Positions 17,679 through 25,416 of a DNA stretch of 64,000 nt are shown one piece after another (the first letter of the stretch is position 1; every line of letters starts with the position of its first letter). The notes below the pieces were generated by a model. It made no database searches and had not been told where the DNA came from. It was given only the letters and a program-made list of their open reading frames with translations. Source of the stretch: Polynucleobacter sp. JS-JIR-5-A7 (GTDB lineage Bacteria; Pseudomonadota; Gammaproteobacteria; Burkholderiales; Burkholderiaceae); assembly GCF_018687935.1 (NCBI RefSeq), contig NZ_CP061308.1, positions 1,978,048-2,042,047 of the forward strand. Reading direction: 5' to 3'. The translations under genes were made by a program, and so were the position numbers.

Positions 17679-19166
17679 ATGAGCAAATTGTTACTTAAAT
17701 CCTATTTGAAGGGTTTATTACTCTTCTCCATCGCTTACGCAAGCGCCCTGCCTGGTCAGGCATCTGCACAAACCGACGATATCCAAACTGGGCAGGCAGT
17801 TTTTGAAGTCTTGGCTTCAGAAATTGCCCTGCAAAGAGGCGAAGCGGGCCTAGCCTACAACACCTATATGGAAATGGCACGTCAATTCAAGGATCCTCGC
17901 TTGGCCCAAAGGGCGATGGAAATTGGGATTGCAGGTGGCTCGCCTGAGTTAGCTTTAAATGCTGCTAAAACTTGGGATAGTTTGTCTCCAGCCTCCCAAA
18001 CCAAACCCAAAGAAGTTTTGATTACGTTGCTGGTTTTAAATAATCGCTGGTCAGATGCCGTCAAACCTGCCATCGCGTTATTGCGCCAACAAACTCCAGC
18101 GCAGCAAGAAAATACACTACTGCAACTTCAAGATTTGCTCAGTAAAGCCAAAGATGAGTCAGATGCTCTGCGGGCTTTCTATGAAATTACGTCTACTGCA
18201 AAACCGACCCCCAAGGATCCAGCGTTGCTTTATACCTATGCCATGTCAGCAGAAAAAGTAGGCCGCTTAGATGTGATGGAAAAAACCTTGCGGGAAATTT
18301 TGCGCAAGAATCCAAATGATGCGAATTCTTTAAATGCTTTGGGCTATTCTTTTGCCGACCGCAACATCAAACTACCCGAAGCATTTGCACTCATCACTAA
18401 AGCGCACCAACTCTCCCCTAAGGACAGCTTCATTTTAGATAGCTTAGGCTGGGTCAACTTCCGTCTTGGAAAAAATGAATTGGCTCTAGAGCAACTTCAA
18501 CAAGCCTTCAGAATGAAACCGGAAGCTGATATTGCGGCACATACTGGTGAGGTATTGTGGGCAATGGGTCGCCGCACTGAAGCAGAAGAGATGTGGCAAC
18601 AGGCTCAAAAATTAGACGCTAATAATCCCACACTTAAAGAAACGCTCAAGCGCTTAAAACCAGATTGGTCAAACGCTGATCAAGCTTCTGCAGGCTCTTG
18701 GGATGGCCGCTTTGCCGTTAAAGTTACTGGGCTTACCGATGCTCACAATCAAGGTGGATCAGGTGGCTTTACGCTCACCCAAGAGCAACTCAAAGACGTT
18801 TTAGAGATACGCAATCCTGTTGGTGGATCCATCGCAAAAATTACCATCATGCCGGGCGAAGCGACTCTTGAACGTGATGGACAAGTAGTCACAGCAATTG
18901 ATGCAGATACCCTCGTTCAAAACACTTTGGGACTTCCATTACCAGCAAGAGGTTTATCAAACTGGCTCAGAGGCGAAGTAAGGCCCGGTAGCGAAGCAAG
19001 CATAGAAAGAAATGCCAAAGGGCAAGTGAGCAAAATTAACCAGGATGGCTGGGACTTAATTTATACCTGGGGCAATAAAAACCGTCTTGAGAAATTAAGT
19101 ATGACTCGCAGCTCGAATATTGGATCGATTGATATTCGCCTAGTCTTTGATAGCCCGAATGAGTGA
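17679..19166 (+). CDS. Exported TPR protein fused to a C-terminal LolB-like domain
   Basis: A 495-residue protein. Residues 1-30 form a type I signal peptide (cleavage near QASA|Q). Residues about 35-330 are helical repeats with TPR character (for example LNALGYSFADRNIKLPEAF; LDSLGWVNFRLGKNELALE). Residues about 339-495 resemble the outer-membrane lipoprotein receptor LolB: WDGRFAVKV, GGFTLTQEQ, LPLPARGLSNWLRG, INQDGWDLIY, IDIRLVFDS. In related bacteria a TPR gene and lolB are separate and sit just before ispE, so this looks like a fusion. The protein contains no cysteine, so it cannot be lipid-anchored like classical LolB. ATG 17679 was chosen over GTG 17673. The end overlaps ispE by 8 bases. 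Confidence 0.85.
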   Translation: MSKLLLKSYLKGLLLFSIAYASALPGQASAQTDDIQTGQAVFEVLASEIALQRGEAGLAYNTYMEMARQFKDPRLAQRAMEIGIAGGSPELALNAAKTWDSLSPASQTKPKEVLITLLVLNNRWSDAVKPAIALLRQQTPAQQENTLLQLQDLLSKAKDESDALRAFYEITSTAKPTPKDPALLYTYAMSAEKVGRLDVMEKTLREILRKNPNDANSLNALGYSFADRNIKLPEAFALITKAHQLSPKDSFILDSLGWVNFRLGKNELALEQLQQAFRMKPEADIAAHTGEVLWAMGRRTEAEEMWQQAQKLDANNPTLKETLKRLKPDWSNADQASAGSWDGRFAVKVTGLTDAHNQGGSGGFTLTQEQLKDVLEIRNPVGGSIAKITIMPGEATLERDGQVVTAIDADTLVQNTLGLPLPARGLSNWLRGEVRPGSEASIERNAKGQVSKINQDGWDLIYTWGNKNRLEKLSMTRSSNIGSIDIRLVFDSPNE

Positions 19167-20043
19167 AATCAGTTATCAATCCTTAACGCTACGCTCACCA
19201 GCCAAGCTGAATTTATTTCTTCACATTGTTGGTCGAAGAGCAGATGGCTATCACTTACTACAATCCGTCTTTCAGTTAATTGATTGGTGTGACACGATCC
19301 ACTTAAAACTGATCCCCCAAAATGAGATTCGTCGTATCGATCCCATTGCGGGAGTAGAACCCGAAAATGATTTAGTGGTCAGAGCTGCCAAACTATTAAA
19401 AGACTTTTGCCAGATTGAATCTGGGGTTGAGATTAGCCTGCAAAAAGAAATCCCCATGGGCGCTGGAATGGGTGGCGGATCTTCCGATGCTGCCACCGCC
19501 TTAATTGGTTTAAATACCCTTTGGAATCTCAATCTGGACAAAAAGACACTTTGTGAACTTGGTCTTCAGCTCGGGGCAGATGTGCCATTTTTCATTTTTG
19601 GCAAAAATGCATTTGTTGAAGGTATTGGCGAACAAATTCAAGAAATTGCCCTGGAAACTCGTGATTTTTTAGTGATCTTCCCCAATCAAGGGATTCCTAC
19701 TATCAGCATTTTTCAGGACCCTGAATTGACCCGAAATCACGGTCAGACTACAATAGATGGCTTTCTTGCATCGCCATGGTCCGATCTTTCAAATGATTGT
19801 CAGGCAGTAGCGATGCGGATTTGTCCTGAAGTGAAGCAAGCTTTGGATTGGATTAGTCAGGCAGTACCGGGCTCTGAGCCCCGTATGTCAGGCTCTGGAA
19901 GTAGCGTGTTTACAGTCTTAGACTCTAAGATGAATGTCGCAAAACTGGAAAATCTTCTACAAAATCTTCCTAAAGGGTGGATAGGTCGGGTTGTTCGGGG
20001 GCTAAATAAAAATCCCGCTTACAATTTGATTTCTTCAGATTGA
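19159..20043 (+). CDS. ispE: 4-diphosphocytidyl-2-C-methyl-D-erythritol kinase
   Basis: A 294-residue GHMP kinase of the MEP isoprenoid pathway. The start is ATG 19159 (MSEISYQSLTLRSPAKLNLF). Motifs are the N-terminal SPAKLNLFLHIVGRRADGYH, the ATP-binding PMGAGMGGGSSDAATAL (near residue 100) and the C-terminal PRMSGSGSSVFTVL. It overlaps the TPR-LolB gene by eight bases and is followed only five bases later by tRNA-Gln, so the tRNA may be processed from a shared transcript. Confidence 0.97.
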   Translation: MSEISYQSLTLRSPAKLNLFLHIVGRRADGYHLLQSVFQLIDWCDTIHLKLIPQNEIRRIDPIAGVEPENDLVVRAAKLLKDFCQIESGVEISLQKEIPMGAGMGGGSSDAATALIGLNTLWNLNLDKKTLCELGLQLGADVPFFIFGKNAFVEGIGEQIQEIALETRDFLVIFPNQGIPTISIFQDPELTRNHGQTTIDGFLASPWSDLSNDCQAVAMRICPEVKQALDWISQAVPGSEPRMSGSGSSVFTVLDSKMNVAKLENLLQNLPKGWIGRVVRGLNKNPAYNLISSD

Positions 20044-20048
20044 TCCGA

Positions 20049-20125
20049 AGGGGAATCGCCAAGCTGGTTAAGGCACTGGATTTTGATTCCAGCATGCGAA
20101 GGTTCGAATCCTTCTTCCCCTGCCA
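20049..20125 (+). tRNA. tRNA-Gln (anticodon TTG)
   Basis: A 77-nt cloverleaf folds by eye. The acceptor is AGGGGAA/TTCCCCT, the D arm is GCC/GGC, and the anticodon stem CTGGA/TCCAG carries loop TTTTGAT with anticodon TTG. The T arm is GAAGG/CCTTC with loop TTCGAAT. Discriminator G and an encoded CCA end the gene. It lies between ispE and prs, a location known in betaproteobacteria. Confidence 0.97.
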
Positions 20126-20179
20126 ATTACTGTAGAAATGACAAAGAAAACCTTTTGACCCCTCAAAATCCTTAAGACT

Positions 20180-21145
20180 ATGTCCTCCACAAACACAGAT
20201 TTATTGACTTTATTTACAGGCAACGCAAATCCGGTTTTGGCTGAGGCTGTAGCCAAAGAGCTCAATTTGCCGATGGGTAAAGCCTTTGTAGGTCGTTTCT
20301 CGGACGGCGAGATTCAAGTAGAAATTCAAGAAAACGTTCGCGGCAAAAATGTCGTGGTCATTCAATCAACCTGTGCACCAACCAATGACAGCTTGATGGA
20401 ACTGATGATCATGATTGATGCCTTGAAGCGAGCCTCCGCAAGCCGCATCACTGCGGTGATTCCGTACTTCGGTTACGCCCGCCAAGACCGTCGTCCACGC
20501 TCCGCCCGCGTTGCAATCTCTGCCCGCATCGTGGCAAATATGCTGCAATCGGTCGCTGGTATTGAGCGTGTTCTGACCATGGACCTCCATGCTGACCAAA
20601 TTCAGGGCTTTTTTGATATCCCGGTAGATAACATTTATGCCTCACCCGTTCTCTTGGCCGATCTGGAAGCGCAAAAGACAAAAAAAGATCTGATTATTGT
20701 TTCCCCAGATATCGGCGGTGTAGTGCGTGCTCGTGCCATGGCAAAACAATTAGGTACAGACTTGGCGATTATTGATAAACGTCGCCCTAAAGCCAATGTA
20801 TCGGAAGTAATGCACCTCATTGGCGAAGTAGAAGGTCGCCATTGCGTGATCATGGATGACATCATTGATACCGGCGGAACCCTTTGTAAGGCTGCTGAAG
20901 CGCTTAAAGAGCGTGGTGCGAAGGGAGTTACCGCCTACTGTACTCACGCTGTTCTATCAGGCGGTGCAGTGGCTCGAATTGCCGCCTCCGAATTGGATGA
21001 ACTGGTTGTTACCGACACCATCCCATTGACTGCAGAAGCGACCAAAGTGAGCAAAATCCGTCAATTGACCGTAGCGCCATTGCTAGCAGAGACCCTTTCT
21101 CGTATTAGCAAGGGCGATTCAGTCATGTCCATGTTTGCCGAATAA
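20180..21145 (+). CDS. prs: Ribose-phosphate pyrophosphokinase
   Basis: A 321-residue PRPP synthase supplying purine, pyrimidine, histidine, tryptophan and NAD synthesis. Motifs are the flexible-loop/ATP region YFGYARQDRRPRSARVAIS, the class signature DLHADQIQGFFDIPVDNIYA, and the ribose-5-phosphate/PRPP loop VIMDDIIDTGGTL. The reading frame begins ATGTCCTCC at 20180 with a weak ribosome-binding site. It is probably read with or just after the upstream tRNA-Gln. Confidence 0.98.
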   Translation: MSSTNTDLLTLFTGNANPVLAEAVAKELNLPMGKAFVGRFSDGEIQVEIQENVRGKNVVVIQSTCAPTNDSLMELMIMIDALKRASASRITAVIPYFGYARQDRRPRSARVAISARIVANMLQSVAGIERVLTMDLHADQIQGFFDIPVDNIYASPVLLADLEAQKTKKDLIIVSPDIGGVVRARAMAKQLGTDLAIIDKRRPKANVSEVMHLIGEVEGRHCVIMDDIIDTGGTLCKAAEALKERGAKGVTAYCTHAVLSGGAVARIAASELDELVVTDTIPLTAEATKVSKIRQLTVAPLLAETLSRISKGDSVMSMFAE

Positions 21146-21149
21146 GTAA

Positions 21150-21182
21150 AAAACCCCGTTTTACCCCGTTTTTTGCGGGTTC
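21150..21182 (+). terminator. Possible weak terminator after prs
   Basis: An imperfect hairpin can pair AACCC(C)G with CGGGTT around a T-rich loop, but the U-tract is interrupted. It is placed where a prs terminator is expected. The fold is not convincing on its own. Confidence 0.35.
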
Positions 21183-21229
21183 TTAGGCGTTTTTTGAGCA
21201 TATGTAGGCAAAAATCCCCATTCACACGA

Positions 21230-21235
21230 TATAAT
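21230..21235 (+). promoter_or_regulatory. -10 element of the rplY promoter
   Basis: A perfect TATAAT lies 57 bases upstream of the rplY ATG. No good -35 hexamer is seen at 16-18 bases; the best is poor. The leader then carries AGGGA just before the start codon. Confidence 0.5.
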
Positions 21236-21291
21236 CGAAGGCTTTTCTGTTTGGTCGCGAACGGAAATTAACCTTAATAGGGAAATTAAAT

Positions 21292-21942
21292 ATGAAAGTT
21301 GTAGCCTTTGAAAGAAGCGTACAGGGAACGGGTGCGAGCCGCCGTCTGCGCAATTCCGGTAAGACTCCGGGAATCGTTTACGGTAGTAAAGATCCAGCCT
21401 TGGTCATTGAGTTAGACCATAACGCGTTGTTCCATGCTCTCCGCAAGGAAGCATTCCACTCATCCATTTTGGATTTGGAAATTGGTGGCAAAACACAAAA
21501 AGTGTTGTTACGTGATTACCAAATGCATCCATTTAAGCCATTGGTTTTGCACATTGACTTCCAGCGCGTTTCTGCGACTGAGAAAGTTCACATGCGCATT
21601 CCATTGCACTTCACTAATGCTGACACATCGGCTGCTGTGAAATTGCAAGGTGCTGTTATTAGTCACATCCTCAATGACATCGAAATTTCTTGCTTACCAG
21701 CAGACTTACCAGAGTTCATTGAAGTGGACTTGAGCAAAATTGAAGTGGGTCATTCTGTTCATGCGAAAGACCTGACATTGCCAAAAGGCGTTACTTTGGT
21801 ATTGCATGTTGAGCAAGAAAACCCAGTGCTTGCAAACGCACGTATTCCAGCTGTTAAAGCCGCTGAGACTGAAGAAGCTGCACCTGCAGCCGCTGCAGCC
21901 CCAGCAGCTGCGCCTGCTGCTGATGCAAAGGATAAGGCTTAA
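21292..21942 (+). CDS. rplY: 50S ribosomal protein L25, long (general stress protein Ctc) form
   Basis: A 216-residue 5S-rRNA-binding ribosomal protein. The N-terminal L25 domain is MKVVAFERSVQGTGASRRL with TPGIVYGSKDPALV. The C-terminal Ctc/TL5 beta domain follows (VHMRIPLHFTNADTSAAVKLQGAVI, split here from a longer stretch). The protein ends in an Ala/Pro-rich tail of about 30 residues, common in this group. AGGGA provides the ribosome-binding site, and a strong terminator follows. The order prs-rplY-pth is conserved in betaproteobacteria. Confidence 0.96.
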   Translation: MKVVAFERSVQGTGASRRLRNSGKTPGIVYGSKDPALVIELDHNALFHALRKEAFHSSILDLEIGGKTQKVLLRDYQMHPFKPLVLHIDFQRVSATEKVHMRIPLHFTNADTSAAVKLQGAVISHILNDIEISCLPADLPEFIEVDLSKIEVGHSVHAKDLTLPKGVTLVLHVEQENPVLANARIPAVKAAETEEAAPAAAAAPAAAPAADAKDKA

Positions 21943-21968
21943 TTCATTAAGTCATCTGTTTGCGAAAG

Positions 21969-21995
21969 AAGCCCGCGCAAGCGGGCTTTCTTTTT
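21969..21995 (+). terminator. Rho-independent terminator after rplY
   Basis: An 8-bp GC-rich stem (AAGCCCGC / GCGGGCTT) with a GCAA tetraloop is followed by TTCTTTTT. This is a textbook terminator located 27 bases after the rplY stop. Confidence 0.9.
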
Positions 21996-22054
21996 ATCTC
22001 TTTGCTCTATTTACTCTTTTTGTAGAAATCCACTTATATCTTTACACTCTCATC

Positions 22055-22645
22055 ATGACGAAATTAATTGTTGGCCTGGGGAATCCTGGAGATGAGCATG
22101 AAGAAGATCGGCACAATGCTGGCTTCTGGTTTGTCGACGTCTTGGCAAAACAATTGAACGCTCGCTTTGAATCAGAAAAACGTTTTCATGGAAAAGTAGC
22201 TAAAGCGAAATGGGAAGGTGAAGATCTCTTTTTACTTAAGCCTGGCACCTATATGAACCTGAGTGGCCAAGCCGTTGGAGCTCTTTGTCGCTTTCACAAA
22301 ATTACACCTGCAGATATTTTGGTAGTGCAAGACGAACTTGATCTCAAACCGGGAACGGCACGCATCAAGCTTGGTGGTGGCACTGGTGGACACAATGGTC
22401 TCAAAGATATTCAAGCACACCTAGGTACGCCAGACTACTGGCGTCTGCGTCTGGGGATCGGGCATCCAAGGGATGTGGCTGGTGAAGGTCGTCCGATGGA
22501 GGTTGCTGACTATGTTTTACGTAGACCGCAATTAGCAGAACAAAAACTCATCGACGTCAGTATTGAAAATGGTTTGCAAATTTTGCCGCTATTTTTAAAA
22601 GGCGATACCCAAACCGCCATGATGGAACTGCACTCTAAGGGCTAA
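22055..22645 (+). CDS. pth: Peptidyl-tRNA hydrolase
   Basis: A 196-residue enzyme that recycles peptidyl-tRNA. The start is ATG 22055 (MTKLIVGLGNPGDEHEEDRHN), with the catalytic His region in DRHNAGFWFVD. The PGTYMNLSGQAV and GGTGGHNGLKDIQAHLG motifs are diagnostic. The frame stays open upstream across the terminator, but the family start and the terminator position exclude an earlier start. It is convergent with the ferredoxin gene nine bases later. Confidence 0.97.
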   Translation: MTKLIVGLGNPGDEHEEDRHNAGFWFVDVLAKQLNARFESEKRFHGKVAKAKWEGEDLFLLKPGTYMNLSGQAVGALCRFHKITPADILVVQDELDLKPGTARIKLGGGTGGHNGLKDIQAHLGTPDYWRLRLGIGHPRDVAGEGRPMEVADYVLRRPQLAEQKLIDVSIENGLQILPLFLKGDTQTAMMELHSKG

Positions 22646-22654
22646 GCTGGTCAA

Positions 22655-22921
22655 TTAAACTGAATTCGCCTTTTTGGCGGCAGTTAATAGCTTGAACTTC
22701 ACCATTAACTGCTCCTGGGTTTCAGTATATGCGGGGTTAAAGGGGATGCAGTCTACTGGACATACCTGACGGCACTGGGGCGCATCATAGTGACCCACAC
22801 ACTCAGTACATTTACTGGGGTCTATCTCATAAATCTCTAGCCCCATATAGATTGCATCGTTGGGGCATTCTGGCTCACACACATCACAATTGATGCATTC
22901 GTCGGTAATCATTAAAGCCAT
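22655..22921 (-). CDS. 2[4Fe-4S] ferredoxin, YfhL family
   Basis: An 88-residue ferredoxin. Cluster motif one is CINCDVCEPECP. The second has the family-typical insertion: CTECVGHYDAPQCRQVCPVDC. The insertion between the second and third cysteines of the second motif is characteristic of the YfhL/Allochromatium type. It is an electron carrier of unknown partner, in an apparent minus-strand operon downstream of coaD, rsmD and the M16 peptidases. Confidence 0.94.
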   Translation of the reverse strand: MALMITDECINCDVCEPECPNDAIYMGLEIYEIDPSKCTECVGHYDAPQCRQVCPVDCIPFNPAYTETQEQLMVKFKLLTAAKKANSV

Positions 22922-22937
22922 TTTTTACTCGATGGCT

Positions 22938-23435
22938 TTACTTAGAATTTTGATTGGCAGCCGCAATCTTTTGAACAAGCCACTTTTCCACAGACGGGAA
23001 AACGAACTTACTGACATCGCCACCCATAGAAGCAATCTCACGCACAAAGGTACCAGAGATAAATTGATACTGATCAGATGGGGTTAAAAACAGGGTTTCT
23101 ACATCAGGTAGTAAATAACGATTCATCCCTGCCATCTGAAACTCATACTCAAAGTCAGATACCGCACGCAAGCCACGCACGATAACGCGTGCATTGTGCT
23201 CGCGCGCAAAATCTTTTAGCAAACCTTGAAAGCCAACCACCTTCACATTGGAGTAATGCCCAAGCACTTCCTTAGCAATATCAATCCGCTCATCCAAAGT
23301 GAAAAAGGGATGCTTGCTACGACTTGAGGCAACACCAACAATCAACTTATCAAAAATACTAGATGCTCGACGAACCAAATCCTCGTGACCACGTGTAAAT
23401 GGGTCAAATGTTCCAGGGTAGACAGCGACAGTCAT
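22938..23435 (-). CDS. coaD: Pantetheine-phosphate adenylyltransferase
   Basis: A 165-residue nucleotidyltransferase, penultimate step of coenzyme A synthesis. The (T/H)xGH family motifs are visible: YPGTFDPFTRGHEDLVRRA at the N-terminus and the second ATP loop FISGTFVREIASMGGDVSKF. RGLRAVSDFEYEFQMAGMN is characteristic of CoaD. It sits between the ferredoxin gene and rsmD; the rsmD-coaD-ferredoxin order is widely conserved. Confidence 0.98.
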   Translation of the reverse strand: MTVAVYPGTFDPFTRGHEDLVRRASSIFDKLIVGVASSRSKHPFFTLDERIDIAKEVLGHYSNVKVVGFQGLLKDFAREHNARVIVRGLRAVSDFEYEFQMAGMNRYLLPDVETLFLTPSDQYQFISGTFVREIASMGGDVSKFVFPSVEKWLVQKIAAANQNSK

Positions 23436-23471
23436 AACTCTCCTAAGGCTTTAACGGCTATAGGCAAGAGT

Positions 23472-24068
23472 TTAGCCCCTTACACTCCGAAATAGACAGG
23501 CTTTTACCTGCCCAGCCTCTAAGTATTTTCCACAATGCCAGCTTGGCAGTAGGGCTTCTATCTCTTCACGAGGACGATTTGAGGGAAATTCCACATAAAT
23601 TCCGCCCCCGATGGAGTCATCACAAATTCTGCCAGCCTCAATGACAGCACGGTCAAGTAATGTCCCATCCTGAAAAGGAGGATCAATAAAAATCAGATTC
23701 GTTGAGCGGTCAGGCTGTTGACTTAAGAACTCCACACTGTCTCGCTGCAAAATTTCTACCGCCGCAGATACTGGCGAGGATTGCAACAGCGCAAAATTAG
23801 ACACTAAGTTCGCATGGGTCTTTTTATCTTTTTCGAGAAGCACCACCAAATCTGCACCCCGTGAGGCTGCCTCAAAACCAAGAGCGCCTGTTCCTGCAAA
23901 TAAGTCCAAAGAAGTGAGGCCTGTCAAATCTTGACCAAGCCAGTTGAATAGAGTTTCTCGAATGCGATCTGTAGTGGGTCGCAAACCTGGTAAATCTAAG
24001 ACGGTTAACTGGCGACTTCTCCATATACCACCGATAATGCGCACCTTCTTTGGCGGCTCTGCCTTCAT
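23472..24068 (-). CDS. rsmD: 16S rRNA (guanine(966)-N(2))-methyltransferase
   Basis: A 198-residue SAM-dependent methyltransferase of the RsmD family. It shows VRIIGGIWRSRQLTVLD, the RPTTDRIRETLFNWLG signature, SAM motif I LDLFAGTGALGFEAASRGA and the catalytic motif IFIDPPF (DPPF in the NPPY position). I chose ATG 24068 (MKAEPPKK); an upstream TTG at 24107 would overlap the preceding peptidase gene and is less likely. Confidence 0.93.
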   Translation of the reverse strand: MKAEPPKKVRIIGGIWRSRQLTVLDLPGLRPTTDRIRETLFNWLGQDLTGLTSLDLFAGTGALGFEAASRGADLVVLLEKDKKTHANLVSNFALLQSSPVSAAVEILQRDSVEFLSQQPDRSTNLIFIDPPFQDGTLLDRAVIEAGRICDDSIGGGIYVEFPSNRPREEIEALLPSWHCGKYLEAGQVKACLFRSVRG

Positions 24069-24078
24069 CGGCTTTGAC

Positions 24079-25416
24079 TTATTTATTTTGAGCCCCCAAG
24101 ACTGCAATCTTCATTCGATCCATCGCCAGATATTTTTGGAATGCAGCGGTCACCTGCTCCAAACTAACAGCCTCAATTTGTTTAGTCCAGACTTCCATCG
24201 TATCAAGTGGCAAATCATTCCATGCGATAGAGGAGACGTTATCCAAGAGTTTGCGATTGTTATCAATACGTAATGGGTAACCATTGATCAAATTGGCTTT
24301 TGCTGCGGCAAGTTCACTGACGGTCGGACCATCCGTAATAAATTTTGCAATAGTGTCACTCATCACCCCAAGCGCCATAGAACCCTGATCGCTCTTGGTC
24401 TGTAGGCCGGCCTGAAAAATACCGCTAGCTTTGCCTGGAGCGAAATAACTAAAGACACTATAGGCAAGGCCACGCTTCTCACGAACCTCGTTCATCAAAC
24501 GGGACACAAATCCACCGCCACCCAAAATGTAATTTCCTACAAGTAAGGGGAAATAATCAGGATTATTCCTCGCTACTGCCGTCATACCCATCGCGATATG
24601 AGCTTGCTGAGAATCAAATGGAATCTGTACCTCTCGCTGAGCTAAAGGCTCTACGGGTGAACGTTGAAGTTCAGGTAGAGGCGCAATTGCTGATCCTGAT
24701 TGCGGAATTCTTTTTAATAACATTTGTACGACTTCATTTGCCTGAGTCGAATCTACGTCACCCACAATGCTGACGATCATCCGATCGCCACGATAAAACT
24801 GTTTATGAAACTGCTGTAAGTCTGTAGCAGTAATCGCACCAACCGATTTTACTGAGGGAGTATCGGCCAAAGGATAAGCTCCGTAGACCATTTTTTTGAA
24901 ACGGCGCTCTAAAACATACTCTGGTTTAGTTTCTGCTTCAAGCAAGCTGGTGATAGTTCTTTGTTTTTCCCGCGTAAGAATATTGGCATCATAGGTGGGC
25001 GAACTCAACATAGAAGCTGCCAATTGCACAGCCCGATCACGCAAATCTTTTCTACTTAAAGTCCGGATACGCAAAATGGCGCGCTCGCCACTAACTGATA
25101 AACCAATATTTGCACCTAAATCAGCAATCTCATCCGCAATTTGGGCCTCATTTAACAAGCCCCTATCGCCACGTACCCCATAATTCATCAGGCCTGCGGT
25201 CATGTCGGCTAAGCCACTTTTGCCAGCAGGATCATAACGATCGCCGGCATCTATGCTGACCTCAATATCAACCATCGGCAATGCTTTGGTTTGTACTAGA
25301 AAAGCTTTGGCACCTTTATAAGCATCCAGTTTTTCAATTGGCAATATGGCATTTGCACTAGCGATGAAACCAAAAGCTAAAAAATAGGATGAAACGATTT
25401 TCGTGAGGGCTCTCAT
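24079..25416 (-). CDS. M16 family peptidase-like protein, zinc motif absent
   Basis: A 445-residue exported member of the insulinase (M16) family with a signal peptide (ending near IASANA). The position where M16 enzymes carry HxxEH reads GLADMTAGLMNYG, so the zinc ligands are missing. The later M16 half is preserved (REVQIPFDSQQAHIAMGM; NEVREKRGLAYSVFSY). The gene starts within the stop of the catalytic paralog (TAATG), so the two probably act as a heterodimer, as known for paired M16B proteins. Confidence 0.9.
   Translation of the reverse strand: MRALTKIVSSYFLAFGFIASANAILPIEKLDAYKGAKAFLVQTKALPMVDIEVSIDAGDRYDPAGKSGLADMTAGLMNYGVRGDRGLLNEAQIADEIADLGANIGLSVSGERAILRIRTLSRKDLRDRAVQLAASMLSSPTYDANILTREKQRTITSLLEAETKPEYVLERRFKKMVYGAYPLADTPSVKSVGAITATDLQQFHKQFYRGDRMIVSIVGDVDSTQANEVVQMLLKRIPQSGSAIAPLPELQRSPVEPLAQREVQIPFDSQQAHIAMGMTAVARNNPDYFPLLVGNYILGGGGFVSRLMNEVREKRGLAYSVFSYFAPGKASGIFQAGLQTKSDQGSMALGVMSDTIAKFITDGPTVSELAAAKANLINGYPLRIDNNRKLLDNVSSIAWNDLPLDTMEVWTKQIEAVSLEQVTAAFQKYLAMDRMKIAVLGAQNK

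Noticed and set aside
21806..22054. N-terminal extension of pth
   Set aside because: The open frame runs through the rplY 3' end and its terminator; the added sequence reflects the Ala-rich rplY tail in another frame.
24069..24107. Longer RsmD from a TTG start
   Set aside because: The added 13 residues do not resemble the family, and the extension would overlap the preceding peptidase gene.
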